Translations under genes and position numbers: made by a program
Origin: an uncultured Paracoccus sp.
GTDB taxonomy: Bacteria; Pseudomonadota; Alphaproteobacteria; Rhodobacterales; Rhodobacteraceae
Length of the DNA: 64,000 bases
Reading direction: 5' to 3'
Assembly (NCBI RefSeq): GCF_947496875.1
Contig: NZ_CANMEH010000001.1
Span: forward strand, 413,770-477,769
In this document: positions 1 through 8,946 of the stretch, piece after piece
How positions within the stretch are numbered: the first letter of the stretch is position 1
Layout: every line of letters starts with the position of its first letter
The notes under the pieces: model-generated
The model's database searches: none
Told to the model about the DNA's origin: nothing
What the model saw: only the letters and a program-made list of their open reading frames with translations

Positions 1-2
1 AT

Positions 3-38
3 CCGGCGGACATGCGCCCGCAGCAGGGCGCAGCCTAA
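3..38 (+). CDS. C-terminal tail of an upstream gene (partial)
   Basis: A frame open from the window edge ends at TAA (36-38) after the residues PADMRPQQGAA. A strong hairpin begins 7 bases later, which is why this frame was chosen as the real end of an upstream gene. Too little is present to name the product. From the following yeiH-pta pair one might expect sulfoacetaldehyde acetyltransferase (xsc), but this tail cannot show it. Confidence 0.35.
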   Translation, partial: PADMRPQQGAA

Positions 39-44
39 CCGGTC

Positions 45-80
45 GCCGGGCGCGGCACTCCTCCCTCTGTCGCGCCCGGC
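45..80 (+). terminator. Strong GC hairpin, likely terminator
   Basis: A perfect 10-bp stem GCCGGGCGCG (45-54) pairs with CGCGCCCGGC (71-80) around a 16-base loop, directly after the TAA at 36-38. A second small hairpin, GGCCCG-ctt-CGGGCC, follows at 94-108. There is no clear U-tract, so Rho-independent termination is probable rather than certain. Confidence 0.55.
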
Positions 81-108
81 AATTCCGTTCTCAGGCCCGC
101 TTCGGGCC

Positions 109-338
109 CCGCTCAACTGGCCAGGGTCCTCGCGCGTCCGGGCCGCCCCGCGCCCCCTTAGGATTTCCAAGATGGAGCTTTCCGCCTCCTCGAATGTGCC
201 GTTTTCCGGCCGGCTCTCCGCTCGCCACCACGCCTGGAGATGCACCGCCCTGGAGCACGTCGATCCTGAAGTCCGATCTCTCCCAACCGCCTGCCTCGCC
301 GCGCACCGGCCTCTCGCCGGTTCTGCGAGGTACAGTTG
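109..338 (+). other. Leader region of yeiH, no gene seen
   Basis: Between the hairpins and the yeiH start I see no convincing gene. The open frames here on both strands are proline/arginine-rich shadows. The promoter of the yeiH-pta pair should lie here, but no clear -35/-10 pair stands out. Confidence 0.4.
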
Positions 339-1352
339 ATGGCGATGTCTGCTCTGCTTCCCGGCAGGCCGGCCGATCTCTTTCCCGGCTTTGCGGTCTC
401 GGCCCTGATCGCCGCGACGGCGCAGTTCCTGTCCGAGCACTACGGCGCGCCGGCCATGCTGCTTGCGCTGTTGCTTGGGCTCGCCTTGAACTTCCTGGCC
501 GAGGACGGGACGAAGACTGCGCCCGGCATTGCCGTGACCGCCCGCACTGTGCTGCGACTCGGGGTGGCACTGCTCGGGGCTCGGATCTCCGTGGACATGC
601 TGGCTCAGCTCGGCTGGCCGTTGGTGCTGCTGGTGGTCGGCGGGGTGATCGCGACAATACTGTTCGCGCTGCTTGCGGCGCGAGTGGTCGGCCGTCGGTG
701 GCGCTTCGCGCTGCTGACCGGCGGCTCGGTGGCCATCTGCGGCGCCTCGGCGGCGATGGCGATCGCGGCGGTGCTGCCGCGGCATGAGCGTTCCGAGCGG
801 GACCTTGTCTTCACTGTGCTGGCGGTGACGGTGCTGTCGACTGTCGCCATGGTCCTGTATCCGATGCTGTCCGGAGCGTTTGGCTTTGACGACCGCACGG
901 CGGGGGTGTTCCTTGGCGGCACCATCCATGATGTGGCGCAGGTGGTCGGCGCCGGATTCTCCATCAGCCCCGAAGCGGGCGAGACGGCCACCCTGGTGAA
1001 GCTGATCCGGGTGTCGATGCTGGCACCGGTTGTGCTGGCCTTCTCGGTCATCATCCGTGCGCAAGGGCTGGCGGACAACGCGGGGGGCGCGAGCCCGCCG
1101 CTGCTGCCCAGTTTCGTCGTCGGCTTCTTGATTCTGGCGGCGGCGAACTCTCTGGGGCTGATCCCGGCCGTGCTGGCCGAGGCCGCGGGGACGGTGTCAC
1201 GCTGGTGCCTGCTGATCTCCATCGCGGCGGTGGGCGTGAAGACCTCGCTCGGCAAGATGCTCGAGGTCGGCAGCGGCGCGATCGTGCTGCTTGTGATCGA
1301 AACGCTGTTCCTGGGCACCTGGATTCTCCTGGGCCTCCATCTGCTGAGGTGA
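339..1352 (+). CDS. YeiH/TauZ-type putative sulfate/sulfite exporter
   Basis: This is an inner-membrane protein of the UPF0324 (YeiH, COG2855) family, about 337 residues with roughly ten hydrophobic segments. Family features seen include the early ALLLGLALNFL helix, LRLGVALLGARIS, the central GGSVAICGASAAMAIA segment and GGTIHDVAQVVGAG. In taurine-degrading Paracoccus and Rhodobacter a member called TauZ is thought to export sulfate or sulfite released from sulfonates; that function is inferred here. The ATG at 339 is chosen because GAGG (327-330) lies 8 bases upstream; a TTG at 336 and an ATG at 345 are alternatives. pta begins 3 bases after its stop, so the two are cotranscribed and probably act on the two products of sulfoacetaldehyde cleavage. 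Confidence 0.8.
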   Translation: MAMSALLPGRPADLFPGFAVSALIAATAQFLSEHYGAPAMLLALLLGLALNFLAEDGTKTAPGIAVTARTVLRLGVALLGARISVDMLAQLGWPLVLLVVGGVIATILFALLAARVVGRRWRFALLTGGSVAICGASAAMAIAAVLPRHERSERDLVFTVLAVTVLSTVAMVLYPMLSGAFGFDDRTAGVFLGGTIHDVAQVVGAGFSISPEAGETATLVKLIRVSMLAPVVLAFSVIIRAQGLADNAGGASPPLLPSFVVGFLILAAANSLGLIPAVLAEAAGTVSRWCLLISIAAVGVKTSLGKMLEVGSGAIVLLVIETLFLGTWILLGLHLLR

Positions 1353-1355
1353 GAC

Positions 1356-2426
1356 GTGAACCCGCTCGACCGCATTATCGAAACTGCCCGCGCCCGCCGC
1401 GCCCATATCATCCTGCCCGAGGGCCGCGATCCCCGCGTGCGTGAAGCCGCCGCCCGCGTTGTCGCCGAAGGCATCGCCCGTATCACGCTGTTAGACGGCG
1501 AGGCGCCCGGCGCAGCCAGCATCGACAGTGCGACTGCGCTCGACCTCCCCGAACTCGCCGCAACCTGGCACGACCTGCGCAAGGGCAAGGGGCTGACAGC
1601 CGAGGCCGCGCTTGACGAGGTGCGCGATCCCATCCGCCAAGCTGCGATACGGGTGCGGTTGGGTCAGGCGGACGGCACTGTCGGCGGCGCGGTTGCGACC
1701 ACTTCCGACACAGTCCGCGCCGCCTTGCAGGCGATCGGCCGCGCGCCGGGCGTGCGGATCGTGTCGAGCTTCTTTCTGATGCTTCCGCCTGAGGGCAGGG
1801 CGCCCCGGACTGAAACCAGCATGGGCTCGCCCACCGACTCTGACGCGGCAGCGGATGCGGGCACGCACACGGGCCGCAATGTCGAGGATGCGATTACCGT
1901 GGGCGTCAGAGGTCTTGCCGCCGATCCCCTGAAAAGCGGAATGATATTTGCCGATTGTGGGTTGGTGATTGCCCCGGACGCCGCGGAGCTCGCCGACATC
2001 GCGATCGCCGCCGCTGGTTCCTGCCAGCGTCTGCTGGAGCAGACGCCGCGGGTCGCCCTGCTGTCGTTCTCGACCGCCGGGTCGGCAGAGCATCCGAGCC
2101 TCGGCCGCATCCGTGAGGCGCTCGCCCTCGTCCGAGAGCGAATGCCGAAGCTGGAGATTGATGGTGAACTGCAATTCGACGCTGCGCTCGACGAGGAGGT
2201 CCGGGCGAAGAAGGCGCCGCGAAGCAGGCTGACCGGCCCGGCCAACGTTTTTATTTTCCCGGACCTCGCCTCGGGAAATATCGGCTACAAGATTGCCCAA
2301 AGGCTCGGAGGGCTGACCGCCGTCGGGCCGATCCTCCAAGGTCTCGCCCGCCCGGCAAACGACCTCTCCCGCGGTTGCTCAGTGCAGGACATAATCGCAG
2401 CAGTTGCGGTTACTGCCGTTCAGTGA
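1356..2426 (+). CDS. pta: Phosphate acetyltransferase
   Basis: This is a cytoplasmic phosphotransacetylase converting acetyl phosphate and CoA to acetyl-CoA and phosphate. At 356 residues it matches the short, single-domain Pta class. Family motifs are visible: ILPEGRDPRV near the N-terminus, GTVGGAVATTSDTVRAAL around residues 110-125, and ANVFIFPDLASGNIGYKIAQRL near residues 300-320. It starts at GTG (1356) behind GGTGAG and follows the exporter gene by 3 bases. In sulfonate catabolism Xsc yields sulfite plus acetyl phosphate, and a linked Pta recovers the acetyl phosphate. That role fits the neighbour but xsc itself is not in the window, so a general acetate role remains possible. Confidence 0.9.
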   Translation: MNPLDRIIETARARRAHIILPEGRDPRVREAAARVVAEGIARITLLDGEAPGAASIDSATALDLPELAATWHDLRKGKGLTAEAALDEVRDPIRQAAIRVRLGQADGTVGGAVATTSDTVRAALQAIGRAPGVRIVSSFFLMLPPEGRAPRTETSMGSPTDSDAAADAGTHTGRNVEDAITVGVRGLAADPLKSGMIFADCGLVIAPDAAELADIAIAAAGSCQRLLEQTPRVALLSFSTAGSAEHPSLGRIREALALVRERMPKLEIDGELQFDAALDEEVRAKKAPRSRLTGPANVFIFPDLASGNIGYKIAQRLGGLTAVGPILQGLARPANDLSRGCSVQDIIAAVAVTAVQ

Positions 2427-2708
2427 CGCGAGGCCGAGTCGAAAAGCGAAGTCTCTCGTTCCACGCCGGTTTCTACTGTGCAGCGGGGATGTCTCTAAGC
2501 CAGGCAACGAGCACCAGTCCTCAACGCTCCGCTTACGGCGGTTCCGAATGTCTTTTTTCGCCGACGCAGTCGTATAGGTGTAGGTTTAGGCGCACCATTC
2601 CCCGGCACGCGGCGAATCGGGACATTGTGTGCGGTTGAATGGAAGCGCTGAAATAAAGTTCGCACGGCCGCTTACATCTTAGAAGCGGAAAAGCGTCTTG
2701 CGGCATGA
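2427..2708. other. Intergenic, no gene seen
   Basis: The space between the convergent pta and TRAP genes holds only short frames with no recognisable protein. The only clear structure is the hairpin at 2709-2736. Confidence 0.5.
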
Positions 2709-2736
2709 AGGGTCGCCGAACAATATCGGCGACCCT
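2709..2736 (-). terminator. Hairpin terminator of the TRAP operon
   Basis: AGGGTCGCCGA (2709-2719) pairs perfectly over 11 bp with TCGGCGACCCT (2726-2736) around a 6-base loop. It lies 34 bases beyond the stop of the TRAP binding protein on the minus strand and 280 bases beyond pta, so it can serve both convergent units. The T-run is weak on either side. Confidence 0.6.
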
Positions 2737-2770
2737 CCTTTGTGTGTTGCCGCGGGCGGGTTCCTGACGG

Positions 2771-3880
2771 CTACTCTGCAGCGTTGTTCCGCACCTCTGC
2801 CGCGCCGTTCACGACTTGCGATTGAAGCTCCAGAACACGTGAGTGGTAGGGATACACAAGTTCGGCAAAGTCCGACTGAGACTTGTAGACCCGAGCAAAG
2901 AACTCATCGCCGCCAATATATTCCTGAACGACGTCGTTCTGCGCCTGGATGAAGAGGTCGTAATATTCATCCGGCGTGTCGAGAACATTGATGCCCCCCT
3001 CCTCGTACTCGCGGACGGCGAGCGCATTTTCGTGGAGGTTCACCGCGTTTGTCATCGCGACGTTGGCGAGCGCCGCGGCCTCGATGATCGCTTTCAAATC
3101 GTCCGGAAGCCGCTCCCAGAGCGAACCGTTGATCAGCAACTCGCCAACATCAGTTTGCTGATGCAGGCCCTGCAGGTAATAGTACTCCCAGATATTGCTG
3201 AGGCCCAGGTTCCTGTCATCCGCCGGCCCGATCCATTCGGCCGCGTCGATCGTGCCGCGCTGCGCGGCGGGCACAATGTCACCGCCTGGCATGGCCACAG
3301 CTGGCACGCCCATCGCGTTGTAAGTCTGGCCTGCGATGCCCGGGGGAGCGCGATACTTGATGCTCCGAAACTCCTCCATATCCTCGAACGGCCGCGAGAA
3401 CCACCCAAGCGGGTCTGGTCCCATGGGTTGCACCAAGAAAGGTACCACATCCAGACCCATCATATCCTGAACCAGTTCCGTGTATAGATCCCGACCCTCA
3501 CCGCTATAGTACCAGGACATGAGCGTCGTCTGATCCATGCCCGTGCTGGCAGGTACATTTGAGAACAGCACAAACGCCGAATGCTTGCCTGACCAGTAAT
3601 GTGGCCAGGCATAGCCCGCGTCGATCACGCCGTTGGCGACGGCATCGAGAATCTCGAAGGCCGAGACCTCCGCCCCATCCGGTAGAACCTCGATTTGCAA
3701 GCGTCCGCCGGACATTGCCTCGGCTCGAGCAGCAAAGTCTTCGGTGAGCTTGAAATAAAGACTGGAATTGGGGACGGCTGTCTGGATGTTGATGGTATAA
3801 GTCTCATCCTGCGCACTTGCGGCGCCAGTCGCGAAGAGCGCAACTGTGAAACCCAATGATGCTTCCCTGAGAAACTTCAT
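2771..3880 (-). CDS. TRAP transporter solute-binding protein (DctP type)
   Basis: This periplasmic ligand-binding component of a tripartite ATP-independent transporter has 369 residues. An N-terminal signal peptide (MKFLREASLGF...AASAQ) precedes the mature protein. The fold is TRAP SBP type, with YTINIQTAVPNSS at the start and the FDxxDAVANGVIDAGYAWPHYW region, as in binding proteins of the mannitol/chloroaromatic/keto-acid subgroup. The ATG at 3880 sits 10 bases after AGGAGG; another ATG at 3886 is only 4 bases away and is the alternative start. It is the last gene of the dctQ-dctM-dctP operon, 78 bases after dctM. The substrate cannot be read from sequence; the nearby GMC dehydrogenase and IclR regulator suggest an alcohol or organic acid. 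Confidence 0.88.
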   Translation of the reverse strand: MKFLREASLGFTVALFATGAASAQDETYTINIQTAVPNSSLYFKLTEDFAARAEAMSGGRLQIEVLPDGAEVSAFEILDAVANGVIDAGYAWPHYWSGKHSAFVLFSNVPASTGMDQTTLMSWYYSGEGRDLYTELVQDMMGLDVVPFLVQPMGPDPLGWFSRPFEDMEEFRSIKYRAPPGIAGQTYNAMGVPAVAMPGGDIVPAAQRGTIDAAEWIGPADDRNLGLSNIWEYYYLQGLHQQTDVGELLINGSLWERLPDDLKAIIEAAALANVAMTNAVNLHENALAVREYEEGGINVLDTPDEYYDLFIQAQNDVVQEYIGGDEFFARVYKSQSDFAELVYPYHSRVLELQSQVVNGAAEVRNNAAE

Positions 3881-3958
3881 AGACATTCTTCCTCCTGTTT
3901 GTGCGTTCGATAGATGAACTTTTGGTATGCGTGCCATCCTCCTTCAGATCTTTGCCCG

Positions 3959-5278
3959 TCAATTTGCCAGCGTCCGCGGAAGCCAGAGGACCAGTTCGGG
4001 AAAAGCCACCAGAAGCAGGACTACGATCAACTGAAGCACGACAAACTGGCTCATCCCAACGTAGATGTCTCCCATCCTCCATTGCGGCACAACACCTTTG
4101 AGAAAATAGGCGGACAGTGCCATTGGAGGGGTCAGCCATGAAGTCTGGAGGGTCACGGCTACAAGAATGCTGAACCAGAGCGGGTCATAGCCCATCTCGA
4201 TCATTGTGGGGAGGAAGATGGGCACGATCACCAGTACGATCGGTATCCATTCAAGCGGTGAGCCGAGCACGAAAACGATGCCCAAGATAATCAGAAGCAT
4301 CACGTTGGGTGAGAAGGGCAGCCCGATAAGAAAGTCCGTCAACAATCGCGCGCTGCCGAGGCGGGAGAAGACCGCGCCGAAGAAGTTGGCAGAACCAAGA
4401 AGAAACATGATCATCGCCGACATGATCAGCGTATTGTAGACGCAGCGCTTGAAAGACGACCAACTCATACTCCGATAGAGGACTGCGAGTACCAGCGAAG
4501 CGAACGCGCCGCTTGCCGCCGCGTCCGTCGGGGTGGCAATTCCAGCGATGATGACACCAAGCGTAAACGTGATGACGACCATCACTGGCAAAACCCCAAA
4601 CAATAGTTCCTTGAGCTTCTCGCGCGTCGTCGTTTCGCTCATTTCGCCAGTGGTGACCGGCGGGCCGAGGGTCGGGTTGATGTAACTGCGGACCAGGGTG
4701 TAGGCGATGTAGACCAACGAGAGCAGCAGGCCGGGAATTATGGCTGCGGTGAAAAGATCAGTTACGGGCACACCCACAACGGGCCCCATGACGATAAGAA
4801 GGATGCTCGGCGGGATCAAAACGCCAAGGGTGCCGCCCGCAGCGATCGCACCGGCCGACATGCGGATGTCATAGCCGGAAGACTGCATGATGGGTGCAGC
4901 CATAACCCCGAGTACCGTGACGGAGGCGCCAACTATACCGGTGGCAGCCGCAAAAATTGTCGCCACCAGAAGGACGACGAGGTACAGTGCACCGCGTATC
5001 CGGCCCAAGAGCAGACGCAGCGCCTGAAACATGCGTTCCATCAAACCTGATTGTTCGAGTACAAAGCCCATGAACAGGAATAGCGGTATCGCCGCCATCG
5101 TCGTGTTCCGCATGAGGGAGAAGAACTGGAACTGCATAAGCGATACAACCCGCTCGCCCATGCCGAACCAGCCGAATACCAGAGAGATGAAGATGAAGGT
5201 AAATGCCATTGGGTAGCCGGTAAGAATCCCAATGAATGCGAAGGCGAGTGCGATCAGCCCAAGTACAGGTTCGCTCAC
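3959..5278 (-). CDS. TRAP transporter large permease (DctM type)
   Basis: The large membrane subunit has 439 residues and about a dozen hydrophobic segments. It would form the Na+-coupled translocation channel of the TRAP system in the inner membrane. Family features are seen in order: the MAFTFIFISLVFGWFG N-terminal helices, ATGIVGASVTVLGVMAAP near residue 115, GGTLGVLIPPSI near residue 150, and the C-terminal LTPPMALSAYFLKGV segment. The start overlaps the end of the small permease gene by 4 bases (ATGA), showing translational coupling. The binding protein lies downstream. The length is normal for the family. Confidence 0.92.
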   Translation of the reverse strand: MSEPVLGLIALAFAFIGILTGYPMAFTFIFISLVFGWFGMGERVVSLMQFQFFSLMRNTTMAAIPLFLFMGFVLEQSGLMERMFQALRLLLGRIRGALYLVVLLVATIFAAATGIVGASVTVLGVMAAPIMQSSGYDIRMSAGAIAAGGTLGVLIPPSILLIVMGPVVGVPVTDLFTAAIIPGLLLSLVYIAYTLVRSYINPTLGPPVTTGEMSETTTREKLKELLFGVLPVMVVITFTLGVIIAGIATPTDAAASGAFASLVLAVLYRSMSWSSFKRCVYNTLIMSAMIMFLLGSANFFGAVFSRLGSARLLTDFLIGLPFSPNVMLLIILGIVFVLGSPLEWIPIVLVIVPIFLPTMIEMGYDPLWFSILVAVTLQTSWLTPPMALSAYFLKGVVPQWRMGDIYVGMSQFVVLQLIVVLLLVAFPELVLWLPRTLAN

Positions 5279-5832
5279 GTGTGTCCGCCTCGTTCCTGAA
5301 ACGGACGATTGGAGAGAATGCTGAAAAAGCTCTTGAGCAACTCTGAGACTCCCTGGATCAGCAATAGTGCGCCTGCGATGGGCATTACAGTTTTTAGAGG
5401 GTAGATGATCGGCATCAGGGGACTGGTCGGTATGCGCTCACCCTGCTTCCAAGAGGTCACGGCATAGTCGAAGGTTGTTGCGGTGAAGAAGTACATCGCC
5501 GGAAAAAACAAGAAGAGCGTGAAGACTCCGTCGATTATTCCTTGCCAGCGGGGAGACAGGACGTTGAATAGAAAGTCCGCACGGACGTGTTTGTCGAGGC
5601 CCAGTGTATAGGCCGCTCCCAGCATGAAAAGCGCTCCGTAGAGCATAAAAGTCGCATCGTAGGCCCACATCGTCGGTCTGTTGAACACGAACCGGGCGAC
5701 GACTTCCCATATGAGCGCACCAATCATTGGCACGATAAGCCAAGCCGCCGCTTTACCCACGACCATCGCCGGCATGTCCAGGATGTTTGCAGCACGCCGC
5801 AGCCGGCGCTCCTGCACGTCGCTTATTGCCAT
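5275..5832 (-). CDS. TRAP transporter small permease (DctQ type)
   Basis: This 185-residue protein has four main hydrophobic segments, as is usual for DctQ subunits, which pair with DctM in the membrane. Residues 25-50 (GKAAAWLIVPMIGALIWEVVARFVFN) and the LYGALFMLGAAYTLGLDKHVRADFL region are characteristic. It is the first gene of a three-gene minus-strand operon and overlaps the large permease by 4 bases. Upstream lies a palindrome (5914-5932) that nearly matches one in the promoter of the linked GMC gene, pointing to control by the neighbouring IclR protein. Confidence 0.88.
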   Translation of the reverse strand: MAISDVQERRLRRAANILDMPAMVVGKAAAWLIVPMIGALIWEVVARFVFNRPTMWAYDATFMLYGALFMLGAAYTLGLDKHVRADFLFNVLSPRWQGIIDGVFTLFLFFPAMYFFTATTFDYAVTSWKQGERIPTSPLMPIIYPLKTVMPIAGALLLIQGVSELLKSFFSILSNRPFQERGGHT

Positions 5833-5913
5833 TCACGGCTCCTTCACTCGCGCGCAACTTTGCAGGCCACCCGTAGTGGTTCTCTCAGTGAACACCCGGT
5901 GGACTGACGGAAA

Positions 5914-5932
5914 ACGAGACCGTTGGGCTCAT
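5914..5932. promoter_or_regulatory. Candidate IclR operator at the TRAP operon
   Basis: ACGAGAC-cgttg-GGCTCAT (7-5-7) lies 82 bases upstream of the dctQ start. Twelve of its 14 arm bases match the perfect palindrome ATGAGAC-N5-GTCTCAT at 6867-6885, with the same spacer length. I infer that one regulator binds both. Confidence 0.5.
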
Positions 5933-5996
5933 CCAGCAGCAACTTAGTGCGATTCGCAACGGTTATTATCCCGGCGCTGGCGACAAGGTTTGCTGC

Positions 5997-6773
5997 TCAG
6001 TCCCTGAGCATGAGGCTCGACAGATTATCGGCAGCGGCGCGCAATTGCGGCAGGAACGTCAGGGCGTGCGAGAGGTCAAACCGCTGTGTCGGCGCATGGA
6101 ACGACAAGGTGGAGGCCAGTCGTCCGTTGCTCTCGAGGATCGGCACAGCAACCGCGACCATGCCCGAGATGAATTCCTGATCGTCGGTTGCGTATCCGAG
6201 CCTGCGGATTTCCGCTATTTCGGCCCGGAGGCGAAGTTGGTCGGTGATCGTAGCTGGTGTATGGCGGTTGAGATCGGCCGCCGATGCAAAGCTCTCGAAA
6301 TGTCGTCCAGTTAGCGAGCTGAGATACATCTTGCCGCTGGCCGTGCAGTGGAACGGTACCCGCGTTCCGATGGGCAGCTGGATACGCAACGGCCATTCCG
6401 TCTCGACCCGCTCGACGTAGATCATGGCCGTCCGGTCGGGCAGTGCCACATTACAGGTCTCGCCGATTTCGGAGGCCAAGCGTGTAAGGACTGCAATGCG
6501 GGCAGTGCGAACACGGAGCGATGACATGATGCCGCCGGCAAGTTCTCGTACTCGACGCCCCGGGGTGTAGCTCCGCCCGTCGATGTCGCGCTGCAGGTAT
6601 CCCGCCTCCTCCAAGGTGGCGAAAAGCCGGTGAATGGTCGGCTTCGGCAGACCGAGCGTTTCGTTCACCATCGTGGGTGTCACGGGCACGCCAACCCGGG
6701 CGACTTCCTCCAGAACGAGGAGCAGGCGCAGGCTCGGGAGCGAGGTAGCCTGGTCGTCGTCGGAATGAGGCAT
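5997..6773 (-). CDS. IclR family transcriptional regulator
   Basis: This 258-residue cytoplasmic regulator has an N-terminal winged helix-turn-helix (VTPTMVNETLGLPKPTIHRLFATLEEAGYLQRD) and a C-terminal IclR effector domain with VPFHCTASGKMYLSSL and IDQEFISGMVAVAVPI-like segments. The ATG at 6773 is preferred because the protein then begins at the normal distance before the helix-turn-helix. An in-frame start at 6842 would add 23 residues unlike the family. It lies between the TRAP operon and the divergent GMC oxidoreductase, and both flanking promoters carry a similar palindrome. It probably controls both and itself in response to the transported compound or a breakdown product. Confidence 0.88.
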   Translation of the reverse strand: MPHSDDDQATSLPSLRLLLVLEEVARVGVPVTPTMVNETLGLPKPTIHRLFATLEEAGYLQRDIDGRSYTPGRRVRELAGGIMSSLRVRTARIAVLTRLASEIGETCNVALPDRTAMIYVERVETEWPLRIQLPIGTRVPFHCTASGKMYLSSLTGRHFESFASAADLNRHTPATITDQLRLRAEIAEIRRLGYATDDQEFISGMVAVAVPILESNGRLASTLSFHAPTQRFDLSHALTFLPQLRAAADNLSSLMLRD

Positions 6774-6866
6774 GGCGTCTCTTGATCTCAAATGTGCTGT
6801 GCAGAAGTGCCACACATACTGCGGAACGGAAAGTTCGGGCATTCGGCAGAGTCTGCAAATGGATCA

Positions 6867-6885
6867 ATGAGACTTGCGGTCTCAT
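6867..6885. promoter_or_regulatory. Perfect 19-bp palindrome, candidate IclR operator
   Basis: ATGAGAC-ttgcg-GTCTCAT has 7-bp arms and a 5-base spacer. It sits in the 160-bp gap between the divergent iclR (start 6773) and GMC gene (start 6934), 48 bases upstream of the latter. Position, size and symmetry fit an IclR-type operator. A related copy lies at 5914-5932. Confidence 0.6.
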
Positions 6886-6933
6886 ATTTCTCCATGGTAT
6901 TCAGGTTCATCCAGTTGGACAGGGGACTCTGTA

Positions 6934-8532
6934 ATGGATGTCTTGACAGCCGATTACGTTGTCGTTGGCGCAGGTTCTGCAGGCTGCGTCTTGGCCAATC
7001 GGCTCAGCGCCAACCCATCCGTGCGGGTCGTTTTGCTCGAAGCGGGCGGCCGCGACTGGAACCCGTGGATCCACATCCCGGTGGGATACTTCAAGACGAT
7101 GCACAATCCAGCGGTGGATTGGTGCTACAGGACCGAGCCGGACGAAGGACTGAATGGCCGCCAGTTGGACTGGCCGCGCGGAAAGGTACTGGGAGGTTCG
7201 TCGTCCCTCAACGGTTTGCTGTATGTACGCGGACAGCCGCAGGACTACGACCGCTGGCGGCAGATGGGAAATGTCGGATGGGGATGGGATGACGTCCTGC
7301 CGCTGTTCAAGCGAGCAGAGGGGCAGGAGCGCGGCGCTGACGAGTACCACGGCGCGGATGGACCGCTCACGGTTTCCGACATGCGTCTGTCGAGGCCGAT
7401 TTGTGACGCCTGGGTGTCCGCCGCCCAGAGTGCCGGCTACAACTTCAACTCCGATTATAACGGGGTGAGTCAGGAGGGCGTCGGATACTTCCAACTCACC
7501 GCCCGGAACGGGTGGCGCTGTAGCGCCGCGGTTGCGTATCTCAATCCGGCCCGCAAGCGCCCTAACCTTCGCATAGTGACACGCGCGCATGTTACCCGAG
7601 TGATGATAGAGGGTGGACGAGCCACGGGCGTGGTCTATCGCGAGAAAGGTGGTGCGGAGCAGCAGGTTTTCGCGGGCGCGGAGGTCGTTCTTGCATCAGG
7701 CGCAATCGGTTCGCCCCAATTGCTGATGCTGTCGGGCGTGGGAGACGCAGGACATCTGCGTGAGCAAGGGATCAGCGTTGTCGCCGATCTGCCCGGTGTG
7801 GGGCGGAACCTGCAAGATCACCTTCAGGCGCGTCTCGTGTTCAAGTGCAACGAAAAGACGCTGAATGATGAGGTCCGTAGCTTGTTAAATCAGGCCGGCA
7901 TCGCGCTCAGATATGCGATTTCGCGTTCGGGGCCGATGGCAATGGCGGCGAGCCTTGCCACCGGTTTTCTGCGCACCTCCGAAAACCTCGAGACGCCTGA
8001 CATTCAGTTCCATGTGCAGCCCTGGTCTGCCGATAGCCCCGGAGAGGGAGTGCACCCGTTCTCAGCTTTCACCACATCCGTTTGCCAACTGCGGCCGGAG
8101 AGCCGGGGAGAGATCCGGCTCAAATCTTCGGACCCCAAGACGTATCCGGCGATCCGTCCCAACTACCTGGCGACGGACACAGATCAACGCACAATAGTGG
8201 AAGGGATCAGGATTGCCCGCCGCATTGCGGGTATGGAGCCTCTTAGGTCGAAGATCACCGAGGAGTATCGGCCTGGCTTGGCCGCGCAAACAGATGACGA
8301 ACTGCTTGAGTGGGCCCGCAATACTGCCACAACCATCTATCACCCGACCGGAACTTGCAAGATGGGCTCTGGGCGCGATTCGGTGGTTGACGCCCGGCTT
8401 CGCGTCCGTGGTATCAATGGGCTGCGGGTGGCCGACTGCTCCATCATGCCCGAGATCGTCTCAGGCAATACGAACGCTCCGGCAATCATGATCGGCGAGA
8501 AGGCAAGCGATCTGATTATTGAGGACAGGTGA
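6934..8532 (+). CDS. GMC family FAD-dependent oxidoreductase (choline/alcohol dehydrogenase-like)
   Basis: This 532-residue flavoenzyme of the glucose-methanol-choline family oxidises an alcohol group. The FAD-binding [16 protein letters not shown] lies at residues 9-24, GMC signature 1 ([18 protein letters not shown]) near residue 85, and GMC signature 2 ([16 protein letters not shown]) near residue 250. The C-terminal catalytic region has [10 protein letters not shown] with the active-site His and SGNTNAP with the second catalytic residue. ATG 6934 follows AGGGGA with normal spacing and begins just before the FAD motif; an upstream TTG (6874) would add 20 unrelated residues. It is divergent from the IclR gene and probably oxidises the substrate brought in by one of the neighbouring transporters. 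The exact substrate is unknown. Confidence 0.88.
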   Translation: MDVLTADYVVVGAGSAGCVLANRLSANPSVRVVLLEAGGRDWNPWIHIPVGYFKTMHNPAVDWCYRTEPDEGLNGRQLDWPRGKVLGGSSSLNGLLYVRGQPQDYDRWRQMGNVGWGWDDVLPLFKRAEGQERGADEYHGADGPLTVSDMRLSRPICDAWVSAAQSAGYNFNSDYNGVSQEGVGYFQLTARNGWRCSAAVAYLNPARKRPNLRIVTRAHVTRVMIEGGRATGVVYREKGGAEQQVFAGAEVVLASGAIGSPQLLMLSGVGDAGHLREQGISVVADLPGVGRNLQDHLQARLVFKCNEKTLNDEVRSLLNQAGIALRYAISRSGPMAMAASLATGFLRTSENLETPDIQFHVQPWSADSPGEGVHPFSAFTTSVCQLRPESRGEIRLKSSDPKTYPAIRPNYLATDTDQRTIVEGIRIARRIAGMEPLRSKITEEYRPGLAAQTDDELLEWARNTATTIYHPTGTCKMGSGRDSVVDARLRVRGINGLRVADCSIMPEIVSGNTNAPAIMIGEKASDLIIEDR

Positions 8533-8946
8533 GCGCCGAATTCTGTTGTGATGCCAAGCACAAATTTGCCGTTGCAGCTGGAATCAGCGGGCTGACGTCC
8601 GCTGTGACAAACCGGCAACTGATGTAAGGATAAACCAACGAAGCCCCAATCAAATGCCCATTACTAAGGCCCAATTATTGGTGAAGAAAAGGGGCTCCGA
8701 CAGATTGATAGATTGAGCCCGCAGGCGGAGTCACGGTCGGGCCAGTAACGATACAAAAGCAACTATTCCGGGTTTCGCATGGGATTATCAAATGACGTGC
8801 GCTCGGTAGCGGGCTTAATTTCCCCTCTCCGGAGTTGACATGATCACGGACGAGAGTAGGCTTACCATGTCGCCCGCGTCCTGAGCGGGTGAGTACGGCA
8901 GTTTCGCCCGCATTCGCTTGGTGATCTTAACTCAGAGGTTTGAAGC
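8533..8946 (+). promoter_or_regulatory. Intergenic promoter region of the Dpp-type operon
   Basis: No gene is seen in these 414 bases. Near the 3' end TTGACA (8835-8840), 16 bases, then TAGGCT (8857-8862) is a plausible sigma-70-type promoter, which would give an 80-base leader before the binding-protein start. A weak inverted repeat CAGCGG-N8-CCGCTG (8585-8604) follows the GMC gene and may help terminate it. Confidence 0.4.

Noticed and set aside
605..1633. A 342-residue minus-strand frame across yeiH and pta
   Set aside because: Ser/Arg-rich shadow composition, and both plus-strand genes are clear.
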